A model generated the notes under the pieces. The model was not told the origin of the DNA. It saw only the letters and a list, made by a program, of their open reading frames with translations, and ran no database searches. Positions 27,415-37,496 of a stretch of DNA of 64,000 nucleotides are shown in pieces. Both the position numbers and the translations under genes were made by a program. Every line of letters begins with the position of its first letter. Position 1 is the stretch's first letter. The DNA is from Bin80 sp965208025 (GTDB lineage: Bacteria; Bacteroidota; Rhodothermia; Rhodothermales; Bin80). The stretch lies in the NCBI GenBank assembly GCA_965208025.1, contig OZ242302.1, positions 992,001 through 1,056,000 on the forward strand, in the 5' to 3' direction.

Positions 27415-30400
27415 ATGTGTCTGGGAGTGATCGTCAGTTTTTTTCTGATGTTCTTTGTGCTGGATATCACGGCGCAAACAGTAGATATTTGCGGTCGAAC
27501 TCCGCAAGTCAGGGACAAAATTCTCAGTGCAATTCCAAATCAAAGCGAATGTGCAACCGTTACCGCCGACCAGTTATCAGAAATCAAAAGTTTGGATATA
27601 CAGAATACTGGGATCGAATCAATAGAGAACGATGACTTTGCCGGACTCTCCGGATTGAACGTGTTGCAACTAGAAGGTCATCCCAGCATAGATCTACCCG
27701 AAGATATTTTTTATCATCTCTCCAGCCTGAAAAGGTTGGGGCTGGCAGACAATGGTCTCAATGAGTTGCCCAAAAATCTATTTGTAGGTCTCTCCAGTTT
27801 GGAAAGTATTGATCTCAGTAAAAACTCTCTCGACGAACTGCCTGAGGGTATCTTTGCACGCTTCGATAGTCTGAAACAACTGTATTTAGATAGGAATTCT
27901 CTCAAAGAACTGCGTGAGGATGTCTTTGCAGATCTCTCCAATTTGAAGCGCCTTGATTTATTTGACAATTCTCTTGAAACCCTCCATGAGAATATCTTTG
28001 CAGATCTTAGCAGTTTGAAAGAACTGTTCTTACACAGGAATTCTCTCACCACTCTGCCTGAGAATATCTTTGATGGTATCCTAACAGAGTCACCACTGAC
28101 CGTTAGTGTTAATGGTAATCCCATTAAGTGCCTGCCTCAAAAGATTCTAGATCTGTCAGGTACAGGGAAGATTAGGCTTAATACTTATCCTGACCCTTAT
28201 CCTGTCTCCTGTGAGGATCTGAAACCGATCGTGACCCTAAATTTAGATCCGTCCACCATTATGGAATCAGGCGAAATCACGACAGTTACGGCATCCCTAA
28301 ACGATGTATTGAGCGAGGACACGACGATCGATATATCGGTTGCTCCGGTGTCTCCCGCGGATTACACATTGAGTTCTAACATCACGCTTACGATTGAGGC
28401 GGGAGAAACCAAGAGTAAAGGGCTGGTTACGATCATGGCCCTGGACAATCGAATAGATGGTCCAGATAAGAGGGTGATCGTGAGGGGCCAGATGATGAAT
28501 GCGCAAGGAGTGGAGAATCCAGAGTATGTGTTCTTGACGATTCTGGATGATGACACGGCTCAGGAAGTTACTCTCTCAGTGGCACCCCCCGAGGTGAATG
28601 AAGGTGTTGGAAGTGCGCAGGTTACGGTGACGGCAACGTTAGATATTGCGCGAGGTACCAATACGAGGGTGGCTATTTCATTGGAAGATGAGACGGCCAT
28701 TGCAGGGACGGATTTTGTCGCCGTGCCCTCGTTTACTTTTCTGATTCCTGCAAAGGAAATAGAGGGAACGGGCACGTTTACGTTCACTCCAATCCCTGAT
28801 GAACTGGATGAGCCAGACGAAACGGTTCTGGTTACGGGAACGATACGGGTGGGCCGCCTACAAGTGAGCCCAGCCACACTTACACTCTCTGACGTAGACA
28901 CCACCCCAGAAGTAACATTGATATTAACTCCGACTGAGATTTCCGAAGCTGGTGGGCACACGCTAATTACCGCGAGTCTGAGCTCCGCATCAACTGTGGA
29001 GACGGTGATTGAAGTGTCTGCGTTTCCAGATTCACCTGCTACGACGGGGGATTACACGTTGAGTTCCAACCAGACGCTCAGGATTGAATCAGGAGAAATG
29101 ACCAGTACAGGAACAGTCACGATCACGGCGGTGGACAATGATGTAGATGCCCCGAATAAGACGGTGACCGTGCGCGGTCAGGTGACAAATAGGCAAGATG
29201 TAACCGGCCCCTCGGATATGACGTTGACGATTCTGAATGATGACGAGGCCGCCGGGGTCACGCTTGACTTGGATCCTTTTGAGTTGAATGAAGACGCAGG
29301 AAATACGGAGGTCACGGTGACGGCGATGCTGGATACTCCGAGCAGTGAAGACACTGAGGTGACCGTTTCGGTAAGTGATGGCTCTGCCGTGGCAGGAACC
29401 GACTATGAAGCCGTATCCCCGATTGACCTGACGATTCCGGCGAATGGGACTGTAGGTATTGCAACCTTTGACTTGATGCCATTGGATGATTTGATTCATG
29501 AACCAGCGGAGACGATCTTGATTACCGGCGAAAGCCCGGCACTTGGATCGGGCAAGATCGGGACCTACCTTACGATTCTAGATAACGATGACTTGATTAC
29601 ATTGGCGATTCAGAATCTGACGGTTTCCGAAGATGCGGGGACAGCTTCGGTGCCAATTGAGATCACCCCGGCAGCGCCATTTGACCTGAATCTGCAAGTT
29701 CAAACGATTGGATTGACTGCCACAGAACAGATAGACTATACGCTACCTCAGGATCTGTTGCAGATCCCTGCGGGGAATAGGACGGCAGTCCTTGAAATGG
29801 AGATCATAGACGATCAATTATTTGAAGGAGAAGAAACCTTTCAGATCCGATTGATGGAGACGGCGGGGGTGATGCTGGATCCGGGTGAGGCAACGGTGAC
29901 GATTGAAGATAATGATGTGTACCGGTTGCGGGTTGAGGATGCTTCGGCATTGGAAAGTGAACAAGAATTGACGTTTGTGGTGACGCTGGATCCGCCGAAC
30001 CCGGTGCAGACCGTGCATGTCGCGTTTGAGACTGTTGCTGAGACGGCAATGGAGTCTCTGGACTATATGCACCAACGCGGTGTATTGGAATTCCCACCGG
30101 ACACGCCCCGCCGCGAGGTTTCTGTACCGATCATAGATGACACGGAAGAGGAAATAGAGGAGACCTTTTTCTTACAGTTGTCCGCCCCCAAGCATGCGGA
30201 GTTGGTGGATGCCAAGGCCACGGGAACGATTCGTGATGATGATGCGCTACCGATCGTCAACATAGAGGGTTTGGTGACCGTGAGCGAAGATGCAGGAGAA
30301 GCCCGCTTTGCCGTGACCCTCAGTCGTACCCTGCCCGGACGCGATACCGAGGTTGAGTTTTCGGTCACCGACGAGACGGCGAACGCTTCCCTGGACTATC

Positions 30401-32766
30401 AGGTGCAGACGCAAAGTCCGCTGCGCTTTATTTCTGGGGAGACCAGAAAATATATTGAGATACAGATCCTGGACGATGAGATTCATGAAGAAGAGGAAAC
30501 GTTCAGGGTGCAGTTGAGGGGTGCGCAGAATGGGGTGCTGGGGGAATTTGAGGCTCAGGGCGTCATTGTAGACAATGAGGATCCCGTGATGGTGAGGATC
30601 CGAGATGTGGAAGTCACCGAGTCGGCACCGGAGGCAGTATTCGCGGTAGAGTTGAGTGGTCAGGATAGCAAGCCTAGGACCTTTACCTATACGACGGAGG
30701 ATGGATCGGCCGTGGCGGGGGATGACTATGAAGCCGTTACGGGAGAGATTACATTTGAACCGGGCGAGTTACTGCAGGAAATCCGAGTTCCGATCATAGA
30801 CGACTTGGAAACCGAACCGACCGAAACCTTTCGAGTTCGTCTGTCGGGGGATGGCCTATCCGATGGGGAGGCACAGGGAACGATTCAGGATGATGATGCA
30901 CCACTCACAGTGAGTATCCATGATGAGAGTGCATCGGAGGGAGCAGGTTCGCTTCTGCTTCCGGTTCGACTGAATCGGGTCAGTTCCCAGTTGGTGACCG
31001 TCCAGTTTGCATCCTCGGATGAGACGGCAAATGCAGAATCTGATTACGTTGCCTCTCGGGGGATCGTCATCTTTGAGCGGGGAAGCACCGAGGGCAAGAT
31101 TCGCATCCAAGTATTGGAGGATTCAGAGGTGGAATCCGAGGAAACCTTTCATGTGATGCTTTCCAATGCAAGACATGCGACCATTGCACAGGGCACAGGG
31201 ACCGGAACGATTTTGGATAATGACGGGAATCCCGGTGTTTCGGTACAGGGCGTCACGGTATCTAGCCGTGCGGCAACGTTTGATGTGCGCTTATCCATAC
31301 CCTCCACCCTGCTGGTGCTGGTGAGCTATGCCAGTGAGGACGGGAGTGCCCAGGCGGGAAAGGACTATGAACCAGTGGCAGGGCAGGTTATATTTGTACC
31401 GGGCGAACTGTCAAAAACCATTGAAGTTAAGCTGCTCTCCGACGAACCCGTGTGGGAGGCGAAGACCTTTTCGCTTGTCTTGCTCTCGGCCATGAATGCG
31501 GAGATACACGAAGCCCGTACCGAGGCGGTGATGGAAGAGGAAAGTGAAGAGAGCATCCAGAATGCGTATGTGTCCAGAGTCCTTCGCACATGGGCTTCTC
31601 AGGTCGTGGAAGCATTATCTAGGCGAATGGAAGGACTGGCACAGTGCCGAGTCCCTGATCCATCCTGGCTCCGGTATGGGACCGAACGCCGGTCTTTGGG
31701 GCAGATCTTTAGCGGATGTGGTGCAGAGTACACGCAGGGAGGATGGAGTGTCTGGGGGCAGGGTGCCTTTACACGGATGCGTGGAAGCGATGGAGCACTA
31801 TCGTTGCGTTCAGATGTCACGACCCTGCTCGTGGGAGCGGATTATGCGTGGAGTCAGGGATGGATGGCGGGGCTACTGGCGGCACAAAGCTGGGATCAAG
31901 GCGAGTATGAGACACCGACGCGGTCTGGGACTGCATCGTCGCAATTGACGGGCATTTATCCGTATGTCAGTTATCAAACGGGGGCCGGAATGCGTGCATG
32001 GATGCTCTTGGGGCTGGGACGGGGCGAGACCGAAGTAGAGGCACTGGAATCCGAGATGGATGCGGCGTTGGTTGCATTGGGGCTAACGGGAACGCTGACC
32101 GGTAGCACCACAGGACGTCTGGGGTACGAGGTGGATGCCTTCTGGGCCACGGCCGACATGGAGACCGGGTCCGATCTGGGAGTCCGTCGGGTCCGGGCAG
32201 GCGTAGAGGGAAGTCTACAAGTAGGACCGAGCATGCAGCCGTACATGGAAGCTGCGCTTCGTCAGGATGGAGGCGATGCCGAGACTGGGATGGGAATCGA
32301 ACTAGGCGGTGGTGTGCGCTGGTCCACGAGTCAATTGCGTGCGGAGTTGGGAGGGCGTACCTTGGTACTGCATACGGACGAAGGACTGCGAGAATGGGGA
32401 CTAATGGGGGCCATTGAGTATGGAACGCCTGGCGGACTTGGGCCCTCCATGCGAGTGCGTCCGCTCTGGGGGAATGTCTACGGAGGAGAGCTCTGGCGCG
32501 AAGCACCGATCCATTCTATGGTACTGGGGAGTACGGATCAACGAGTAGAGATGGAACTGGGGTATGGGACACCGATCAAGAAAAGTCTTGGACGATCCGT
32601 CGTGGGAATGACCTTGGATCCGAGTGGACGCGCCTATCGGGTTGGATACAACCTGCGCATGAGCCAAGGATCCCAATTCTCGGTAGCCACCACCGCACGA
32701 ACCATGGAGGCAAACGGGACGCCCTACTCGTACGGTATCACTGCACGCATGGACCTGAAATGGTGA
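27415..32766 (+). CDS. Giant surface protein: leucine-rich repeats, about ten Calx-beta domains, autotransporter-type barrel
   Basis: About 1780 residues. A signal peptide (MCLGVIVSFFLMFFVLDITAQ) precedes six or more 24-residue leucine-rich repeats (LSSLKRLGLADNGLNELPKN type, residues about 85-235) and a cysteine-containing cap. Residues about 270-1380 are ten repeats of roughly 105 residues, each starting VTL.L.P..E.G or similar and ending in an ILDDD/IRDDD/ILDND calcium-binding turn, the Calx-beta pattern. The last 400 residues form an autotransporter-like beta-barrel (GGWSVWGQGAFTRM, LLVGADYAWSQGWMAGLL, GRLGYEVDAFW) ending ITARMDLKW. The expected role is adhesion or recognition at the cell surface. 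AAGGA 9 bases before the ATG at 27415 supports this start; another ATG is at 27397. It stands alone within an IS island. The 3' half looks richer in G and C than the LRR part. Confidence 0.88.
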   Translation: MCLGVIVSFFLMFFVLDITAQTVDICGRTPQVRDKILSAIPNQSECATVTADQLSEIKSLDIQNTGIESIENDDFAGLSGLNVLQLEGHPSIDLPEDIFYHLSSLKRLGLADNGLNELPKNLFVGLSSLESIDLSKNSLDELPEGIFARFDSLKQLYLDRNSLKELREDVFADLSNLKRLDLFDNSLETLHENIFADLSSLKELFLHRNSLTTLPENIFDGILTESPLTVSVNGNPIKCLPQKILDLSGTGKIRLNTYPDPYPVSCEDLKPIVTLNLDPSTIMESGEITTVTASLNDVLSEDTTIDISVAPVSPADYTLSSNITLTIEAGETKSKGLVTIMALDNRIDGPDKRVIVRGQMMNAQGVENPEYVFLTILDDDTAQEVTLSVAPPEVNEGVGSAQVTVTATLDIARGTNTRVAISLEDETAIAGTDFVAVPSFTFLIPAKEIEGTGTFTFTPIPDELDEPDETVLVTGTIRVGRLQVSPATLTLSDVDTTPEVTLILTPTEISEAGGHTLITASLSSASTVETVIEVSAFPDSPATTGDYTLSSNQTLRIESGEMTSTGTVTITAVDNDVDAPNKTVTVRGQVTNRQDVTGPSDMTLTILNDDEAAGVTLDLDPFELNEDAGNTEVTVTAMLDTPSSEDTEVTVSVSDGSAVAGTDYEAVSPIDLTIPANGTVGIATFDLMPLDDLIHEPAETILITGESPALGSGKIGTYLTILDNDDLITLAIQNLTVSEDAGTASVPIEITPAAPFDLNLQVQTIGLTATEQIDYTLPQDLLQIPAGNRTAVLEMEIIDDQLFEGEETFQIRLMETAGVMLDPGEATVTIEDNDVYRLRVEDASALESEQELTFVVTLDPPNPVQTVHVAFETVAETAMESLDYMHQRGVLEFPPDTPRREVSVPIIDDTEEEIEETFFLQLSAPKHAELVDAKATGTIRDDDALPIVNIEGLVTVSEDAGEARFAVTLSRTLPGRDTEVEFSVTDETANASLDYQVQTQSPLRFISGETRKYIEIQILDDEIHEEEETFRVQLRGAQNGVLGEFEAQGVIVDNEDPVMVRIRDVEVTESAPEAVFAVELSGQDSKPRTFTYTTEDGSAVAGDDYEAVTGEITFEPGELLQEIRVPIIDDLETEPTETFRVRLSGDGLSDGEAQGTIQDDDAPLTVSIHDESASEGAGSLLLPVRLNRVSSQLVTVQFASSDETANAESDYVASRGIVIFERGSTEGKIRIQVLEDSEVESEETFHVMLSNARHATIAQGTGTGTILDNDGNPGVSVQGVTVSSRAATFDVRLSIPSTLLVLVSYASEDGSAQAGKDYEPVAGQVIFVPGELSKTIEVKLLSDEPVWEAKTFSLVLLSAMNAEIHEARTEAVMEEESEESIQNAYVSRVLRTWASQVVEALSRRMEGLAQCRVPDPSWLRYGTERRSLGQIFSGCGAEYTQGGWSVWGQGAFTRMRGSDGALSLRSDVTTLLVGADYAWSQGWMAGLLAAQSWDQGEYETPTRSGTASSQLTGIYPYVSYQTGAGMRAWMLLGLGRGETEVEALESEMDAALVALGLTGTLTGSTTGRLGYEVDAFWATADMETGSDLGVRRVRAGVEGSLQVGPSMQPYMEAALRQDGGDAETGMGIELGGGVRWSTSQLRAELGGRTLVLHTDEGLREWGLMGAIEYGTPGGLGPSMRVRPLWGNVYGGELWREAPIHSMVLGSTDQRVEMELGYGTPIKKSLGRSVVGMTLDPSGRAYRVGYNLRMSQGSQFSVATTARTMEANGTPYSYGITARMDLKW

Positions 32767-32786
32767 TCAATTAAGGTCATTTGTCC

Positions 32787-32869
32787 ATACATGTATCAAA
32801 AATTTGACTGGGATCCACAGTCATCCAACAAGGAATTATTACATCTCAACGCAATTTCACGCCCAGATT
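32787..32869. repeat. 83-bp target-site duplication of IS1634-like element, left copy
   Basis: Identical over all 83 bases to 34856-34938. It begins ATACATGTATC and ends CGCCCAGATT. The repeat abuts the element end exactly, as a target duplication should. IS1634 of Mycoplasma mycoides is known for long, variable target duplications, so the family fits. Confidence 0.9.
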
Positions 32870-34855
32870 CCTGACTTCGACAAGTAGGTGTTGACTTGGA
32901 GGGCAAAATAGTCATTTTCGAGTGATTTTGGGGCCATTTCAGCCCTGTTTTCCGAGTTTCCAAGATGTAGTGTTCAGTCTGTTTTTTGATTTGGATATTT
33001 GAACTGTGTGCCGTATCTTATCTATATCATGTTTGTCCGCAAACTCAAACGAAAGACGACCCAAAACATTGCCGTCCAGATCGTGCGCAATGACCGCACA
33101 AAGGATGGCAAAGTGCGGCAGAGGATCGTGCGCTATATGGGCACGGCCCCCGAAGGCCCGGCATTGGAGGCCCTCCTGCACATCGCGGAACAGGAACGGT
33201 TGCGGATTGAAGAAGAGAGCAAGCCGTCCTTGTTTCCGTCGGAGCATAGTGCGCATGCCGCTTTGGAGGCCCGACGTAGGAAACCGTCCGACCAGCCCAT
33301 CCCGCTGGAAGATATCCGCAAGCTGGAGGAGGTCAAGCGGATCTGTGTGGGCTTTCATGAGGTGTTTGGGGCCTTGTATATGCGGATGGGGTTCGATCAG
33401 TTGTTTTCCAAACGGCATGCGATGGCTGCGCGTCTATTCAGGCAGGCCGTATTGTTACGTCTAGGAGCCCCTGGAGACAGCAAACTGGCGCATGCGCGGC
33501 AACTGTCCAAGGAAGATGGCGTGGAAGTCCCGGTCCACAAGTTTTACCGCATGATGGATGCGGTGGATGATCGGCGTATTGCGCAGTTGCAGTCGATCGT
33601 GGCCCGGGAGGTGACCGACTTACTCGGAAGCAAGCTGGATGTACTGTTTTTTGATGTGACCACGCTGGCGTTTGCTTCGGACAAGCCCGACGGACTCCGC
33701 AAGAAGGGATACAGTAAAGATGGGAAGCATACTCGTGTACAGGTGGTGTTGGCCCTGATGCAGACCCGTGACGGACTGCCCGTCGGCTATGAGTTGTTTG
33801 AAGGCAACACCGCGGATGTAAAGACACTGGAGCCAGCGATCACCTCGTTGAAGGCCCGTTTTGCACTGGACCGTGTGGTGGTTGTGGCGGATTCTGGGAT
33901 GCTGAGTGCGGACCATGTCGCCTTACTGCAAAGTATGGGGCATGACTATGTGGTTGCGGCCCGTTTGCGCTCAATGAAGGCGGAGGACTTGCGTAAGGTT
34001 ACGGGCACGCATAAGTGGCAGTCCACCGCAGACGGTCGCAAGGTAAGCGAAGTGCGTATTGGGGGGAGGCGGCTCATCTTGCGATATTGTCCAAAGCGTG
34101 CGGCGAAGGATGCACACGAGCGTGAGAAAGCGGTAACGAAAGCCCAGAAGCGTTTGGCATCTGGGGTCAAGGGATCGGGTCGGAAGGGTCGTTACTTGAA
34201 CGTGAACCGGAATGCGGTGAAGCTGAATGCAGCGGCCATTGAGAAGGATCGTCAATTGGAGGGGTTGCATGGGGTATGGACGAGTCTCAAGGCATCCTCC
34301 GCTGCGCAAGTGTATGCGCAGTACGGGGGATTATGGCAGATTGAGGAAGGCTTTCGTGTATTCAAGCATACCATGGCGGTTCGTCCAGTGTTTCACTGGA
34401 CGGAGCGGCGCGTCCGCGCACACATTGCCATATGCTTTGCCGCCTTTGCGATGCTACGCATTCTGCGTCGAACCTACAACACGCGACATGGCGCGGAGGC
34501 GCCCATCAGTGAGGGACAGATTTTGGCTCAATTGCGTGAAGTAGAGGTGTCCGTGGTACGAGACAAGACGACCCAGCGTCATTTTGCGATCCCGTCGGCG
34601 GCCAACAGTACAAAAATTCGGCTTTACAAAGCGATGGGGTTGACGATTCAGCGCCAGACCGTACCCTTGGAAAAAGACCCGTAACCCGCCTCCCAAGTGA
34701 TTGCTTAACGTCTGGTATTTAGACCGCAAAAAGCGGCAAAACCGACGGTGTTTGTAGTGTTCAAAGTTGTCTGAACACTCTTTCCAAAAGACCTGTACCC
34801 ACTGAAAAATAAGGCTTTCTTTGTTTTTAGAAAATTGTAAACCGTCGAAGTCAGG
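32870..34855 (+). mobile_element. Intact IS1634-like element
   Basis: The element is 1986 bp with terminal inverted repeats beginning CCTGACTTCGAC on both ends (left 32870-32881, right 34844-34855 in inverse). It carries one transposase gene of 552 codons and sits between perfect 83-bp direct repeats. It lies 103 bp downstream of the giant surface-protein gene. A shorter relative is at 62822-63652. Confidence 0.9.
33029..34684 (+). CDS. IS1634-family transposase
   Basis: A 551-residue DDE transposase of the IS4 superfamily. The N-terminus MFVRKLKRKTTQNIAVQIV precedes the family block KVRQRIVRYMGT. The first catalytic aspartate is in LDVLFFDVTTLAFA, the second in VVVVADSGMLS, and the glutamate in YGGLWQIEEGFRVFKHT (YREK-like region). 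The ATG at 33029 is preferred because the homologous remnant at 63 kb shares sequence from this point; an upstream TTG at 32999 is also open. The frame is intact, so the element may be active. Confidence 0.93.
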   Translation: MFVRKLKRKTTQNIAVQIVRNDRTKDGKVRQRIVRYMGTAPEGPALEALLHIAEQERLRIEEESKPSLFPSEHSAHAALEARRRKPSDQPIPLEDIRKLEEVKRICVGFHEVFGALYMRMGFDQLFSKRHAMAARLFRQAVLLRLGAPGDSKLAHARQLSKEDGVEVPVHKFYRMMDAVDDRRIAQLQSIVAREVTDLLGSKLDVLFFDVTTLAFASDKPDGLRKKGYSKDGKHTRVQVVLALMQTRDGLPVGYELFEGNTADVKTLEPAITSLKARFALDRVVVVADSGMLSADHVALLQSMGHDYVVAARLRSMKAEDLRKVTGTHKWQSTADGRKVSEVRIGGRRLILRYCPKRAAKDAHEREKAVTKAQKRLASGVKGSGRKGRYLNVNRNAVKLNAAAIEKDRQLEGLHGVWTSLKASSAAQVYAQYGGLWQIEEGFRVFKHTMAVRPVFHWTERRVRAHIAICFAAFAMLRILRRTYNTRHGAEAPISEGQILAQLREVEVSVVRDKTTQRHFAIPSAANSTKIRLYKAMGLTIQRQTVPLEKDP

Positions 34856-34938
34856 ATACATGTATCAAAAATTTGACTGGGATCCACAGTCATCCAACAA
34901 GGAATTATTACATCTCAACGCAATTTCACGCCCAGATT
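34856..34938. repeat. 83-bp target-site duplication of IS1634-like element, right copy
   Basis: Perfect match to 32787-32869. The repeat starts at the first base after the element's terminal GTCGAAGTCAGG and ends ten or so bases into the original flanking sequence, which then continues to the IS21-like element. Confidence 0.9.
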
Positions 34939-35126
34939 TCCCACTCTCCATGTCATATGACCTATCAATTTGTGTCTAAGCGACAAACCTTTCTGCAGCT
35001 GTCTAACGACAAAACTTTTTACTGCCAGCGACAAAACTTTTTACGGTTTTTGCTGTGATTAAATCTTGGGATCATCCTAAAGATAGTTTGCGCGAATCAG
35101 TGAATTTCATTCACAGATTCAAGCAA

Positions 35127-36587
35127 ATGATTACAGACCAACAGGTAGAAAATGTTTTTCAATTTAGACACAAGAATAAGATGACCGTTAAAGCCGCCGC
35201 CGCGAAGGCGGCAATGAGTGGGTCGACTGCACGCAAGTATCTTCGTTCGGGGAAGTTCCCGAGCGAACTGAAAAAGCCCCCTGTGCCAAGTCGACGCGTG
35301 GATGTATTTGCGGGGGTATGGAAGGAATGTGTAGGGTTTTTGGAGGTGGATCCGACCTTAGAAGCGAAAGCGTTGTTTGAATACTTGATGGATACGTATC
35401 CAAATCAATTTTCGCCGAAGCAACTGCGAACGTTTCAACGTCGGGTACAGGGATGGAAAGCGCACCGTCCGAAGGAAGTGTTCTTTGCGCAGGAGTATTC
35501 CCCTGGGGAATGTGCCCAATCGGACTTTACGTACATGAATTCGTTGGAGATTACGATTGGTGGGGTCCGATTCCGGCATTTGTTGTACCATTTTGTGTTG
35601 ACGTACTCCAATTGGGAGTCCGTCATGGTGTGCGAGTCCGAGAGTTTTGTGGCATTGGCGGCAGGATTTGAAAAGGCGGTGACGGAACTTGGTGGAGTCC
35701 CACAGACGCATCAAACGGATTCCATGAGTTGTGCGGTCAAGAACGGGGGAGGAGGTGATTCGGAGGAATTTACGGGATCCTACACGGCATTGATGGTGCA
35801 CTACGGGGTAGAACCTCGTCGAACGCACCCCCGGTGTCCACACGAGAATGGGAAGGTAGAACAAAGCCATCACCGCCTCAAGAATGCGGTGCAGAGTGCG
35901 CTCACGCTCCGCGGAGACCGTGACTTTGAGCGTTTAGATGCCTACGAGCGATTTTTGGGAAAACTCACCTCCCGCTTGAATGCGCACCGGCAATCGAAAC
36001 TGAATGAGGAACGAGCGTTCTTCAAGGCATTACCGCTCCGTCCTCTGGATTCCTGTGAACGACGGCGGGTTCGTGTCAGTAAGGGGAGCACGATTCTGGT
36101 GAAGAAGAATCACTATTCGGTTCCCAGTACGCTGATTGGACAATGGGTGGAGGTTCGCTTGTATGCTCAGCGAATCGAGGTATGGTCTCGGCATAGACTT
36201 CAAGAGCAGATGCCGCGTCTCTGTGGAGAGGGAGCGCATTCAATTCATTACCGCCATGTGATTCGGAGTCTAATCCGAAAGCCGGGTGCATTTGCAGGGT
36301 ATCGCTACCGCGCAGACCTTTTTCCCACACAGACCTTCCGTAGGGCGTATGACTGTCTCCAAGCGTCCAATCTGGGCAGTCCTCAATCGGACAAGGCGTA
36401 TTTGAAGTTCTTGTTTCTGGCGGCAACTGAGAGTGAATCAGGGGTTGAGGCGGCCTTAGCACATTTGCTTGCAGATCAGCATCCGATTACGGTTGTAGCG
36501 GTGGAAGCATATCTCCAGGCGCCAGATGCGGAAGCGACCGTGGATCTGGGTTGTTACGATGGGCTTTTGACGGAGGGTTTGAGATGA
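35127..36587 (+). CDS. istA: IS21-family transposase IstA
   Basis: DDE integrase-type transposase of 486 residues. An N-terminal helix-turn-helix (MTVKAAAAKAAMSGSTARKY) is followed by the catalytic core with aspartates in CAQSDFTYM and THQTDSMS and the glutamate in HENGKVEQSH. The C-terminal part has the beta-domain VSKGSTILVKKNHYSVPSTL common to IstA. The start at 35127 (MITDQQVENVF) matches the usual IstA N-terminus; a GTG at 35055 is open in the same frame. The stop overlaps the istB start as ATGA. Confidence 0.92.
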   Translation: MITDQQVENVFQFRHKNKMTVKAAAAKAAMSGSTARKYLRSGKFPSELKKPPVPSRRVDVFAGVWKECVGFLEVDPTLEAKALFEYLMDTYPNQFSPKQLRTFQRRVQGWKAHRPKEVFFAQEYSPGECAQSDFTYMNSLEITIGGVRFRHLLYHFVLTYSNWESVMVCESESFVALAAGFEKAVTELGGVPQTHQTDSMSCAVKNGGGGDSEEFTGSYTALMVHYGVEPRRTHPRCPHENGKVEQSHHRLKNAVQSALTLRGDRDFERLDAYERFLGKLTSRLNAHRQSKLNEERAFFKALPLRPLDSCERRRVRVSKGSTILVKKNHYSVPSTLIGQWVEVRLYAQRIEVWSRHRLQEQMPRLCGEGAHSIHYRHVIRSLIRKPGAFAGYRYRADLFPTQTFRRAYDCLQASNLGSPQSDKAYLKFLFLAATESESGVEAALAHLLADQHPITVVAVEAYLQAPDAEATVDLGCYDGLLTEGLR

Positions 36588-37381
36588 ACAACAAATCCTC
36601 AAAGGACTTGGAGCGAGGGATTGAACGTGGACTCCGGTCGTTACGGATGCCGGGCATTCGCATGGCGCTCCATGAAGCGGCAGACCTTGCCCGTCGTGAA
36701 TCTATGAGTTTTGAGCACTTTTTGCTGACGTTGATTGAGCAGGAACAGCAATCACGTACTCACAACCGTATTCAGCGCGCTCTACGGGCTTCTCAGCTGC
36801 CCTTATCCAAAACGTTGGCTTCGTTTGAGCGAACGCGGTTACCGTTGAAGCTGGATCATCAGTTGCGCAGGCTACTGGAAGGTGGCTTTCTGGATCGGAA
36901 CGAGAATGTGCTGGTGCTGGGCCCTACGGGGAGCGGAAAGACGCATCTGATGTGCGCACTGGGGCAAGAATTGATTTATCTGGGACGGCGATTGATCTTT
37001 TACCCCTCGGATGCGCTGGTTGACGCGTTACTTCGTGCAAAACAGGAGCAAGGACTCCAACCCTTCATTCAGCAGTTGCTACGCTTTGATGGGATTCTCA
37101 TTGATGGACTGGGTTATGTGAAGCATAGTCGGGAAGAGATGGAAGCCCTGTTCCAGTTTTTGGCTGCGTGCTATGAGCGCAAGAGCGTGCTCCTGACCAG
37201 CCACCTGCCCTTCTCGCAATGGGAGAGCATCTTTTATGATCCAATGAACGCAACCGCCGCCGTGGACCGATTGGTGCATCATTGTGTGGTCTTAGAGCTT
37301 CATCTGCCGAGTTATCGGTTAGAAGTAGCCCAACGGCGACAAGAAAACGCGAGCGAAGGACCTGAATCTCCCACTTCCTAA
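36584..37381 (+). CDS. istB: IS21-family helper ATPase IstB
   Basis: A 265-residue AAA+ ATPase of the DnaC/IstB type that activates IstA and helps select targets. The Walker A motif is LGPTGSGKTHL, Walker B is DGILIDGLGYV, and LLTSHLPFSQWESIF is the sensor region. The ATG at 36584 overlaps the istA stop codon (ATGA) and has GGAGGG a few bases upstream, so translation is coupled. The frame is intact. Confidence 0.93.
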   Translation: MNNKSSKDLERGIERGLRSLRMPGIRMALHEAADLARRESMSFEHFLLTLIEQEQQSRTHNRIQRALRASQLPLSKTLASFERTRLPLKLDHQLRRLLEGGFLDRNENVLVLGPTGSGKTHLMCALGQELIYLGRRLIFYPSDALVDALLRAKQEQGLQPFIQQLLRFDGILIDGLGYVKHSREEMEALFQFLAACYERKSVLLTSHLPFSQWESIFYDPMNATAAVDRLVHHCVVLELHLPSYRLEVAQRRQENASEGPESPTS

Positions 37382-37496
37382 CCAATCAACACATGAACCC
37401 TTGGAACACAATTAAAAGTGAATCTGCCTGCTGTTGTCCGTGTCCAGCAGGCCAACAGAGAGATCAGACATGGACCAAATCGTGGAAATTACCATC

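Noticed and set aside
29804..30368. Several long reverse-strand frames in the Calx-beta region
   Set aside because: Low-complexity shadows of the repeated acidic domains; no domain or start signal.
31967..32506. Reverse-strand frame of 179 codons in the barrel region
   Set aside because: Arginine- and proline-rich shadow of the GC-rich barrel coding sequence.
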